Source: Paracoccaceae bacterium
Lineage (GTDB): Bacteria > Pseudomonadota > Alphaproteobacteria > Rhodobacterales > Rhodobacteraceae
DNA length: 11,327 nt
Assembly: GCA_023254015.1 (NCBI GenBank)
Contig: JALQYS010000051.1
Location: 1 to 11,327, forward strand
Direction of reading: 5' to 3'
Part shown: positions 6,608 through 11,327 of the stretch, piece after piece
How the letters are laid out: each line of letters starts with the position of its first letter
Position numbering within the stretch: position 1 is the stretch's first letter
Program-made: the position numbers and the translations under genes
Notes under the pieces: generated by a model
What the model saw: the letters and a program-made list of their open reading frames with translations, nothing else
Database searches by the model: none
Told to the model about the DNA's origin: nothing

Positions 6608-6634
6608 GGTGGCGGAAGTTCTTAGGCCGCCACC
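6608..6634. terminator. Hairpin overlapping the HigA-like stop codon
   Basis: GGTGGCGG (6608-6615) and CCGCCACC (6627-6634) are perfect 8-bp complementary arms around an 11-nt loop that contains the antitoxin stop codon TAA (6622-6624). It could end the transcript of the OLD/toxin/antitoxin cluster or protect its 3' end. There is no T-run after it on the minus strand, so intrinsic termination is not certain. Confidence 0.4.
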
Positions 6635-6969
6635 GGAACGCGCTTCTTCGGTGTTGCGATCGACAGGCGACCCTGATCGACCTTCGGACTCTTCTTCTTG
6701 ATCACGATATCGATGTCGCGACCGAGCTTGAGCAGCATCCGCAGGATCCTGTCAGACGTGATGCCTTCGAGCTTGCCGTTCATGATCTTGGAGACATGGG
6801 ACTGAGGAATGCCAAGAAGATCTCCGGCATCGCGCTGCGTCAGGTGACGATGCTTGATGATGGAGGCGACCTGGATCGCGAGCGCAGCTTTCAGGCTCAG
6901 TTCTTCGGCGTCCTCGAGGCCAAGATCCTCGAAGACGTTACCGGCGCTGTTTGTGATTTCGTCTGTCAT
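6622..6969 (-). CDS. XRE-family antitoxin (HigA-like), 115 aa
   Basis: This is the antitoxin of a reverse-order (toxin first) type II module. A helix-turn-helix lies at about residues 41-70: 'HLTQRDAGDLLGIPQSHVSKIMNGKLEGITSDRILRML', the form found in the HTH group partnered with Gp49/HigB-like toxins. The N-terminus (residues 1-25, acidic, 'VFEDLGLEDAEEL') and the basic C-terminal tail (KKKSPKVDQG...PKKRVPVAA) flank it. Its ATG (6969-6967) overlaps the toxin stop codon by ATGA, so translation is probably coupled, and I chose this start over the longer upstream frame, which would be antisense-like read-through of toxin sequence. It should bind the toxin and repress the shared promoter. Upstream partners on the same strand are the toxin and the OLD nuclease; downstream lies the interrupted ParS-type gene. 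Confidence 0.9.
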   Translation of the reverse strand: MTDEITNSAGNVFEDLGLEDAEELSLKAALAIQVASIIKHRHLTQRDAGDLLGIPQSHVSKIMNGKLEGITSDRILRMLLKLGRDIDIVIKKKSPKVDQGRLSIATPKKRVPVAA

Positions 6970-7343
6970 GGTAGTGGCCTCTTTTTGTAATCGTCCTCGG
7001 CGAGCTTGATCCGAGACTTGATCATTTCGATGTCCTTGGGCGGCGTCTTGATGCCCGTCTTTGATTTCTTCTGGAAGGCGTGCAAAACATACACGACCCC
7101 CTGCAGGCGGAGGAGGTAGACGCACCGATAGGTGTCCCCGTCATGATCGTCCACGATCTCCAGGACGCCGGAACCGACACCCTTATATGGCTTGGCGCTG
7201 CCGGCCTTCTGGCCTGCTTGCGCGAACATCAAGGCGGTCCCGATGTCTTTCCTGACCTGGACCGGGAAATCCTGAAGGTCCTTCAGCGAACTCCCGACCC
7301 AGCGACACGGCTTGAGCGATGCTTCCTTTGTCTTGATACTCAT
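6966..7343 (-). CDS. Phage-derived Gp49-like / HigB-like toxin (RelE/ParE superfamily)
   Basis: This 125-aa protein belongs to the Gp49-like family of RelE/HigB-type toxins, whose members cleave mRNA at the ribosome. Characteristic sequence: 'KPCRWVGSSLKDLQDFPVQVRKDIGTALMFAQAGQKAGSAKPYKGVGSGVLEIVDDHDGDTYRCVYLLRLQGVVYVLHAFQKKSKTGIKTPPKDIEMIKSRI' (residues 11-112), with the near-invariant 'VLHAFQKKSKTGIKTP' and the 'DGDTYR' strand. Length is slightly above the usual 100-120 aa through a lysine-rich tail. The start is ATG at 7343. No Shine-Dalgarno is visible just upstream (TATACCTAA), so initiation may be leaderless, weak or coupled, which would hold toxin output low. It ends in the antitoxin start (ATGA). 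OLD ends 70 nt upstream on the same strand. Confidence 0.92.
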   Translation of the reverse strand: MSIKTKEASLKPCRWVGSSLKDLQDFPVQVRKDIGTALMFAQAGQKAGSAKPYKGVGSGVLEIVDDHDGDTYRCVYLLRLQGVVYVLHAFQKKSKTGIKTPPKDIEMIKSRIKLAEDDYKKRPLP

Positions 7344-7371
7344 TTAGGTATATCCCGTCAATCTTCAAGTG

Positions 7372-7384
7372 GCCTGTTCCAGGC
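7372..7384. promoter_or_regulatory. Short inverted repeat between OLD and toxin genes
   Basis: GCCTG-TTC-CAGGC is a perfect 5-bp inverted repeat in the 70-nt gap between the OLD stop (7414) and the toxin ATG (7343). TATACC, read on the minus strand, lies close to the toxin start and could be a -10 element, but no matching -35 is clear. It could serve as an operator for the HigA-like repressor or as a weak terminator for OLD. Confidence 0.25.
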
Positions 7385-7413
7385 ACATGTTCGCAGCTGC
7401 CAACGCGATACGC

Positions 7414-9444
7414 TCACTGGAAGGTGCCCGCATCCCGGGCGATGTGGCGCGCCAGCTTCTCGTTGATTGTCACGATCAGGCGCTCGAACCTGTCGAGGGC
7501 GTCCGGGGTCAGAACGTCGGCAGGCGCCTGACCCATCTTCTCAAGGAACAGCCGGGCAGGGCGGGTCTTGCTGAACTCCACGTCGACGCCCTTGAGAGCC
7601 TGCTCCATGCGCTTGGCAAGCCGCGGGATACGATCGTTCACGGTAAGCTTCTTCTTCCCGATCTCGGGAGCATGGCTGTCGCGGACGAGCTTCTCGTAGA
7701 CATCGGCGTCGAGCAGGTCCTCGATGTCGGCATCCTTGGGACGCGCGTCCTCCTCGAAGGCATCACCAATCGATAGGATGTTGTTCTCCCGGAGGACCTT
7801 CGTTTTCAGGAGATCTTCCCGGGTCGAGATCGCGTCCTTCTCGTGGTCGAGTAGGACCAGCACGTTCAGGTTCTCCGACGCCAGCAGCGCGGCCATGTAG
7901 GGGATCTTCTGAGCGCCGCCGGCCGGCGTGATCGTCAGGCTCTCGTCGAGGCTCTTCCTGCCTTGGGAGGCCAGATATTCCGACACCGCCGACAGGATCC
8001 AGAAATCGGTTACGCCCTCGACGATCAGGTTGCTCCCGCCGATGAAGAGGCTCTGCGCCAGGTCGTAGCCAAGGGCTGCCTGGAGGGGGAATAGGGTCTT
8101 CCGGTCACCGGACGGGTTGTTCGTGACCGTGGTCCCGTCGGCCTCGGCGATGTTGACCGTCCGCACCCAGTCGAGGTGCCTGGTCGGGACCATGAATGGG
8201 GAATGCGTGGTGTAGAGAATCTGGTTCTCGAAATCGTCCTCGAGGTGGGTAAGCAGGTCTCCCTGGGACTTGGCGTGCAGGTAGAGCCCGGGCTCGTCGA
8301 GCAGCAGGATCGCCTTATCCTTGTCACCGTTGTCTGTGTCAGCTGCGAAGGCAGTATAGAAGCCGAAGAACCACTGGAACCCGCGGCTGCGCTCGCTCAG
8401 GTTCACGTCCACATCGAAGGTGTGTGCGGTGTCCGACACGAAGGTCTGGAGATCGTCGCCATCCAGATTGAAGCGGACCTTAACCTTTCGGTCGGTCCAT
8501 CGCTTTTGCAATTCTCCTGAGACCACCGCGCTCGCCCTGTTCGCGAGCTGGTTCCGCTGCTCGGTGTCCGACTTCTGCAACCCCTGTAGCTTGCTCGGAT
8601 CGAGGCCGGCCACCTTGCAGAGCTTCTCGAAATTCACCTCCCCCTTTTCCATCGCGCCTTCCGCCTTGCGCTTCAGAAATGCGGGGATGCTCTGGTGGCC
8701 AGGAATCTCGGGGTAGTCGTCGAAATAGACGAACAGCGGCAGCTGCTCCATCAGCCAGGTACGGGCCGCGGCATGTGCCTTTTCGTCTCCAGCGATCGCC
8801 TGTGCGCCCTTCTGCAGGCCCGTCAGAACCTCTTCCTGCTTGTCGGTGAGATCCTCGTCGGCCTTAGCCAGTTCCGTGCGGAGGGCCTCGATCGCCGCGA
8901 TCGCGGCGGTTGCCCAGCCCTGAGCATCCTTCTGGGGCGAAGCCGCGGCCTTGAATGTGTCGGCGGCCGTCTCGAGGCCCAATTTGGCTGCGGCGTCTTC
9001 GACCCTGGATGCCGCCGCTTTGACGCTGGCGCCGATCTTCTCCACAGCTTTCTCGATGGCGGCCGTGTCGAAAGACAGATCATCGCGTGGAATAAATATG
9101 GTGCGCTTCGCGCCGTAGAAGCGCTCGATCGTGATGGGTTCATCTGGCCGCGCACGAGGCCAGAGCTTGGAGATGTGAGCCTGCTCATGCTCGTTCAGGG
9201 CCCAGGTCGTGACAGCTACAGGGGTATGCTCGCTGCATTCCTCCAGCCGACGGTTGCGCGGGAAGTCCTTCACGCCGTTCAGGGGCTGCAGGCCACCGAC
9301 GGGATTCACATGGGTCAGGGCCCGCAGGAGGTTCGACTTGCCGCTTTCGTTCCGCCCCAGAAGAGCCGTGATCCGGGAGGCTGAAATCTCGCCGCTGTCC
9401 TGGATGGAGCGGTAGTTCTTGATCCGAAACGTGGAGAGCCGCAT
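7414..9444 (-). CDS. OLD-family ATP-dependent endonuclease (AAA/ABC ATPase plus TOPRIM), 676 aa
   Basis: The predicted overcoming-lysogenization-defect nuclease couples an ABC-type ATPase to a TOPRIM DNA-cleaving domain; relatives include P2 Old and Gabija GajA. The start ATG (9444-9442) has GAGG 8 nt upstream and begins with the typical 'MRLSTFRIKNYRSI'. Walker A is 'GRNESGKS' (residues 30-37). A long Ala/Glu-rich, probably coiled-coil insertion covers about residues 120-230. The signature-like 'SERSRGFQWFFGFYTAF' is near 350, Walker B 'AILLLDEPGLYLHA' has D383-E384, and the H-loop 'TTHSPFMVP' is near 412. The TOPRIM part has 'LIVEGVTDFWIL' (E476) and 'VLVLLDHEKDA' (D533, E535, D537), where many relatives have DxD. 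The last 120 residues are helical and unassigned. No UvrD/GajB helicase follows, so it is probably a stand-alone OLD. It is co-directional with the toxin-antitoxin pair 70 nt downstream. An upstream extension to 9570 is open but unsupported. Confidence 0.88.
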   Translation of the reverse strand: MRLSTFRIKNYRSIQDSGEISASRITALLGRNESGKSNLLRALTHVNPVGGLQPLNGVKDFPRNRRLEECSEHTPVAVTTWALNEHEQAHISKLWPRARPDEPITIERFYGAKRTIFIPRDDLSFDTAAIEKAVEKIGASVKAAASRVEDAAAKLGLETAADTFKAAASPQKDAQGWATAAIAAIEALRTELAKADEDLTDKQEEVLTGLQKGAQAIAGDEKAHAAARTWLMEQLPLFVYFDDYPEIPGHQSIPAFLKRKAEGAMEKGEVNFEKLCKVAGLDPSKLQGLQKSDTEQRNQLANRASAVVSGELQKRWTDRKVKVRFNLDGDDLQTFVSDTAHTFDVDVNLSERSRGFQWFFGFYTAFAADTDNGDKDKAILLLDEPGLYLHAKSQGDLLTHLEDDFENQILYTTHSPFMVPTRHLDWVRTVNIAEADGTTVTNNPSGDRKTLFPLQAALGYDLAQSLFIGGSNLIVEGVTDFWILSAVSEYLASQGRKSLDESLTITPAGGAQKIPYMAALLASENLNVLVLLDHEKDAISTREDLLKTKVLRENNILSIGDAFEEDARPKDADIEDLLDADVYEKLVRDSHAPEIGKKKLTVNDRIPRLAKRMEQALKGVDVEFSKTRPARLFLEKMGQAPADVLTPDALDRFERLIVTINEKLARHIARDAGTFQ

Positions 9445-9558
9445 GTCGAAAACCTCGGGGAATGTTGAACGTTCTAAGGGAATTCTCGAGACTGTAAGGC
9501 GTCGATCCGGGTCAGGTCCATCCCTACCCACACATCCGGGCTGCGACATGCTTTTCTT

Positions 9559-9577
9559 CCTTGGGTTCACCCCAAGG
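9559..9577. promoter_or_regulatory. Hairpin upstream of OLD
   Basis: CCTTGGG and CCCAAGG are perfect 7-bp arms around TTCAC. It lies 115 nt before the OLD start codon. It could sit in a 5' leader of the OLD transcript or be a binding site. No T-run follows, so it is a poor intrinsic terminator. Confidence 0.35.
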
Positions 9578-9686
9578 GGTGGACGTCTGATTCACGCCCT
9601 CTACGTCGAGATGCCGCAACTGCGAACGGCAGAAAATCGCCATCGCTTGCGGCAAGCCAGACAAAAACCTCTGGTCAGAATAAGAA

Positions 9687-9710
9687 GGTCAAATACGGTC
9701 GTTTTTGACC
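9687..9710. promoter_or_regulatory. Operator-like gapped palindrome GGTCAAA-N10-TTTGACC
   Basis: The two 7-bp half-sites are exact reverse complements with centres 17 bp apart, a spacing compatible with a dimeric regulator contacting two major grooves. Additional GGTC motifs lie beside and inside it (9673-9676 and 9697-9700). It stands between the divergent OLD and XRE genes, about 185 nt before the XRE start. Function and cognate protein are inferred only. Confidence 0.4.
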
Positions 9711-9894
9711 AAGGCTAAGCCGCGTGAGTTTCGTCATTTGGCATAGATGGTCCTGAACATTTCCAGCAACGCAATCCTTTGTTCCTTATGGAAAACTAAA
9801 CTTTTGATACAGCCGTAGTCGTAAGAGAGCATTCTCTGACCGCTTGATCCGGGCTACAGCGATCCCCCTTTCTGTAGTCGAACGGAAAACAGGG

Positions 9895-10497
9895 GTGAAC
9901 GGATCAGACATTACCCGCTGGCGGTCCCTGAACCGGATCAAGCAGAGCGCGCTTGCTGACATGGTTGGGGTATCGCAGGCGACCGTGTCGAAATGGGAGC
10001 GCGGCACCTGGGAGCCGACCCGGGTGATGGCGCTCCGGCTCCGCGATGTCATGTTGGGGCTGCATGAGGGGCGTCTGGCGGCCGAGATCGCCTGCCTTCG
10101 GCCGCAGCAGAACCTCCGCGCCCTGGCCCGCGGCCCGGGTCTTCAGATCGTCGGGGTCTCTGACGGGTTCCGTCGCGTCTGGCCACAGACCAGCGATCTG
10201 ATCGGGGCGGAGACCCGCCGACACCTGGTCAACGAGGCCGCCCATTATTGCGACGGGAGCGATTATCTCCGCGAGGCGTCGGACGGGGAGCTTCTGATGG
10301 TCAGCTGCGTCAGCAGCCGCATCGTGAGCATCGGGGACGACCAGCCGGAGGACCTGCGTCTGCGCTGGCACGCCGTGATCCGTCACATCGACGGGGAGCT
10401 GATCCACGAGATGATCTACGAACCCTGCGCCGCGGACACCCCGGTCGGATTCGAGCAGCTCCTGCGCCGCTCCGACCTCGGCGCGCAGGTCTGGTGA
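9895..10497 (+). CDS. XRE-family transcriptional regulator with PAS-like C-terminal half, 200 aa
   Basis: This predicted DNA-binding regulator has an N-terminal Cro/CI-type helix-turn-helix (residues 8-40, 'WRSLNRIKQSALADMVGVSQATVSKWERGTWEPT'). The remaining 150 residues contain 'LQIVGVSDGFRRVWPQ' and later strands ('GELLMVSCVSSRIVSIG', 'LRLRWHAVIRHIDGELIHEMIYEP') that look like a small alpha/beta sensor fold, perhaps PAS-like; the ligand is unknown. I prefer GTG at 9895 because it puts 'NGSDITRWR' at the N-terminus, as I recall for similar Rhodobacterales regulators, and a GGA lies 8 nt upstream; a TTG at 9844 is also in frame. It is divergent from OLD and convergent with the barrel fragment. 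It might control either neighbour, but nothing in the sequence proves it. Confidence 0.8.
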   Translation: MNGSDITRWRSLNRIKQSALADMVGVSQATVSKWERGTWEPTRVMALRLRDVMLGLHEGRLAAEIACLRPQQNLRALARGPGLQIVGVSDGFRRVWPQTSDLIGAETRRHLVNEAAHYCDGSDYLREASDGELLMVSCVSSRIVSIGDDQPEDLRLRWHAVIRHIDGELIHEMIYEPCAADTPVGFEQLLRRSDLGAQVW

Positions 10498-10500
10498 GGC

Positions 10501-10523
10501 GCGGGCCCCCGTCAGGGGCCCGC
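10501..10523. terminator. Bidirectional terminator-like hairpin between convergent genes
   Basis: GCGGGCCCC (10501-10509), loop CGTCA, GGGGCCCGC (10515-10523): nine perfect, all-GC base pairs with a 5-nt loop. It lies 3 nt after the XRE stop codon and 9 nt after the barrel stop on the other strand. There is no T-tract on either side, but the strength and position fit a shared terminator in a GC-rich genome. Confidence 0.7.
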
Positions 10524-10532
10524 AACCGTTGC

Positions 10533-11230
10533 TCAGAACCGGACGTTCACCCCGAGCTGGAGCGTGGTCGCGCTCCGACCCGAGATCCGCTCCGTCCCGG
10601 CGCGCGCCGTGAAGGTCGAGAGCCCGTCCTCGGACCGGCCGGTGAAGCCGATCTCCAGCCCCCCGCCGCAGGCCTCCTCAACGATGAGGGCGTCCAGCCT
10701 CTGACAGGTCAGGCGCGGCGCGAGGCTGAACACGGCCCGGCTCTGCGCGACCGGGGTGCCGTCCGCCGTGAACCGGATCTCGGGCGTGAAGCTGATCGCC
10801 GTGCGCGACACCTCGCCCCCCTCAAGCCGGAGCGTGTCGTCTGTCAAGCCGAAGGCGTGGCCGGTGAACTCGGCCTCGCCGATCCGGACCCGCCCGTAGG
10901 TCAGCGAGAGCTCCGGCAGGATCTGATAGGCGCCCCGGTCGATCAGCCCGCTGAGCGCGGTCCCGGCGGTCAGGGTCCGGCTGGTGTAGTCCCCGTCCAG
11001 ATCGAGCGCCCCGATCTCCATCTCAAGGGTGTTCCGGCCCGCCCCGAAGGTCAGGAACCCGTCGGCGTAGAGGCCCGGGATCAGCTCATGAACCCCGTAA
11101 CCGCCCACCGTCACCCCGGCGCGCTGATGGCTCCCCTCCCGCGGGGCGATCAGGTCCGATTGCGCGAACTCCCCCCCGATGAAGGCGCCCAGCAGGGTCC
11201 GGTCGGACACCATCCGCTCCCAGGCGGCCC
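10533..11230 (-). pseudogene. Autotransporter-type outer-membrane beta-barrel domain, 5'-truncated
   Basis: About 232 residues on the minus strand end in 'TTLQLGVNVRF' followed by TGA (10533-10535). A C-terminal aromatic residue after alternating hydrophobic residues is the signal for outer-membrane barrel insertion. The rest alternates in beta-strand fashion with glycine turns ('SDRTLLGAFIGGEFAQSDL', 'AGVTVGGYGVHELIPGLYADGFLTFGAGRNTLEM', 'YQILPELSLTYGRVRIGEAEF'), as in autotransporter barrels. A pair of cysteines (in 'LTCQRL' and 'EEACGGG') may form a disulphide. The passenger domain, signal peptide and probably the first strands are missing. Upstream of about 11230 the DNA instead encodes a ccoG-like protein in another frame. 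The ATG at 11321 on this frame is therefore spurious. It is convergent with the XRE gene. Confidence 0.75.
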
Positions 11231-11327
11231 GCGCGGTCACGCACGATGTCGACCTTGAGCGGGGTCCTGAGCACCAGACTGACCAGCAGGCCCACCGTGA
11301 GGGCCAGCAGCACCACGCCATACAAGA
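11228..11327 (-). pseudogene. ccoG: ccoG/fixG-like cytochrome oxidase accessory protein fragment (continues off the right edge)
   Basis: From the right edge inward on the minus strand the frame reads LYGVVLLALTVGLLVSLVL, then RTPLKVDIVRDR. A transmembrane helix followed by 'LRTPLKVDVIRDR' is, as I know the family, the start of the periplasmic Ig-like part of CcoG (FixG/RdxB), a ferredoxin-like membrane protein that helps mature cbb3-type cytochrome oxidase copper centres. The family similarity stops after 'RDR', where CcoG should continue with about 150 more residues toward its C-terminus. Instead the frame runs antisense-free into barrel-coding DNA and loses meaning. The gene thus appears cut at its 3' side by the barrel fragment. 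The N-terminal part, with the cysteine clusters, would lie outside this window. Only about 33 codons are visible, so the call rests on one motif. Confidence 0.6.

Larger units (their letters stand above)
9445..9894. promoter_or_regulatory. 450-nt divergent intergenic region between OLD and the XRE regulator
   Basis: No convincing gene is seen on either strand; frames crossing it lack family sequence. It must hold promoters for OLD (leftward) and the XRE gene (rightward). Structures visible: a hairpin CCTTGGG-TTCAC-CCCAAGG (9559-9577), a gapped inverted repeat GGTCAAA-N10-TTTGACC (9687-9710), an 8-bp palindrome GAACGTTC (9467-9474) just upstream of OLD, and AGAGA-GCAT-TCTCT near 9829. Base composition is lower in GC between about 9640 and 9850 than in the flanking genes. 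I could not fix -35/-10 pairs with confidence. Confidence 0.5.

Noticed and set aside
7414..9444. Complete Gabija or PARIS system
   Set aside because: No UvrD-like GajB follows OLD, and ATPase and TOPRIM are in one chain rather than separate AriA/AriB; the known systems are not matched as such.
9467..9474. GAACGTTC as an SOS (LexA) box upstream of OLD
   Set aside because: The alphaproteobacterial box needs two direct GTTC or GAAC half-sites 7 nt apart; only one copy of each is present here.
9445..9570. 42-residue N-terminal extension of the OLD protein
   Set aside because: Frame is open, but the family start 'MRLSTFRIKNYRSI' has its own GAGG site at 9444, and the extension has no family sequence.
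9419..9718. 99-codon plus-strand frame across the OLD 5' end and intergenic region
   Set aside because: No family resemblance, overlaps the start of OLD antisense, no good ribosome binding site.
10533..11321. Single 262-aa gene starting at 11321
   Set aside because: The first 30 or so residues (Trp/Cys/Ser-rich) come from a different frame of a ccoG-like gene; real barrel sequence starts at about 11230.
1..11327. CRISPR arrays, tRNA or rRNA genes
   Set aside because: No regularly spaced repeats and no tRNA/rRNA-like conserved segments seen on either strand.

Overview
High-GC bacterial DNA that most resembles an accessory region (plasmid or genomic island) of an alphaproteobacterium, probably Rhodobacterales. 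The hints are an XRE regulator of a style common in that group, an IS66 element of the tnpA/tnpB/tnpC type, and a ccoG-like fragment at the right edge. Species assignment is inference; no rRNA or tRNA is present.

Layout. (1) 1-341: a short sequence with one 54-codon ORF, ending abruptly against (2). (2) 342-3513: the right-hand part of a Tn1721-like Tn3-family transposon, the tet(A)-type unit without tetA/tetR in view. It holds a PecM-like EamA exporter (minus strand, altered C-terminus), a 5'-truncated isochorismatase-like fragment (minus), a 5'-truncated transposase tnpA (plus), and an intact 38-bp terminal repeat at 3476-3513. (3) 3514-3809 and 6296-6474: two halves of one Xre/MbcA/ParS-type antitoxin gene (minus). 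They are separated by (4) 3810-6295, a complete 2486-bp IS66-family element with about 21-bp inverted repeats and a perfect 8-bp target duplication, CCATCTTC. Removing the IS and one duplication copy restores a single 155-codon frame up to the Tn1721 end, so the antitoxin gene was hit twice by unrelated transposons. (5) 6622-9444: a minus-strand cluster running OLD-family ATPase/TOPRIM nuclease, then a Gp49/HigB-like toxin, then an XRE (HigA-like) antitoxin that overlaps the toxin by ATGA. (6) 9445-9894: an intergenic regulatory region with inverted repeats. (7) 9895-10497: an XRE-family regulator (plus), convergent with (8) a 5'-truncated autotransporter-type beta-barrel (minus, 10533 to about 11230). 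That barrel is joined out of frame to a ccoG/fixG fragment reaching the window edge.

How it fits together. The central minus-strand block (OLD nuclease, HigBA-like pair, ParS-type antitoxin) looks like a defence/stabilisation island. A predicted DNA-damaging or abortive effector sits upstream of a toxin-antitoxin pair, followed by the remains of a second toxin-antitoxin locus whose RES-type toxin is not visible. Transposons have piled into the dispensable ParS-type locus, while OLD and the HigBA-like pair stay intact. At least three junctions without visible target duplications (near 341, near 1720, near 11230) show repeated illegitimate or element-mediated rearrangement.
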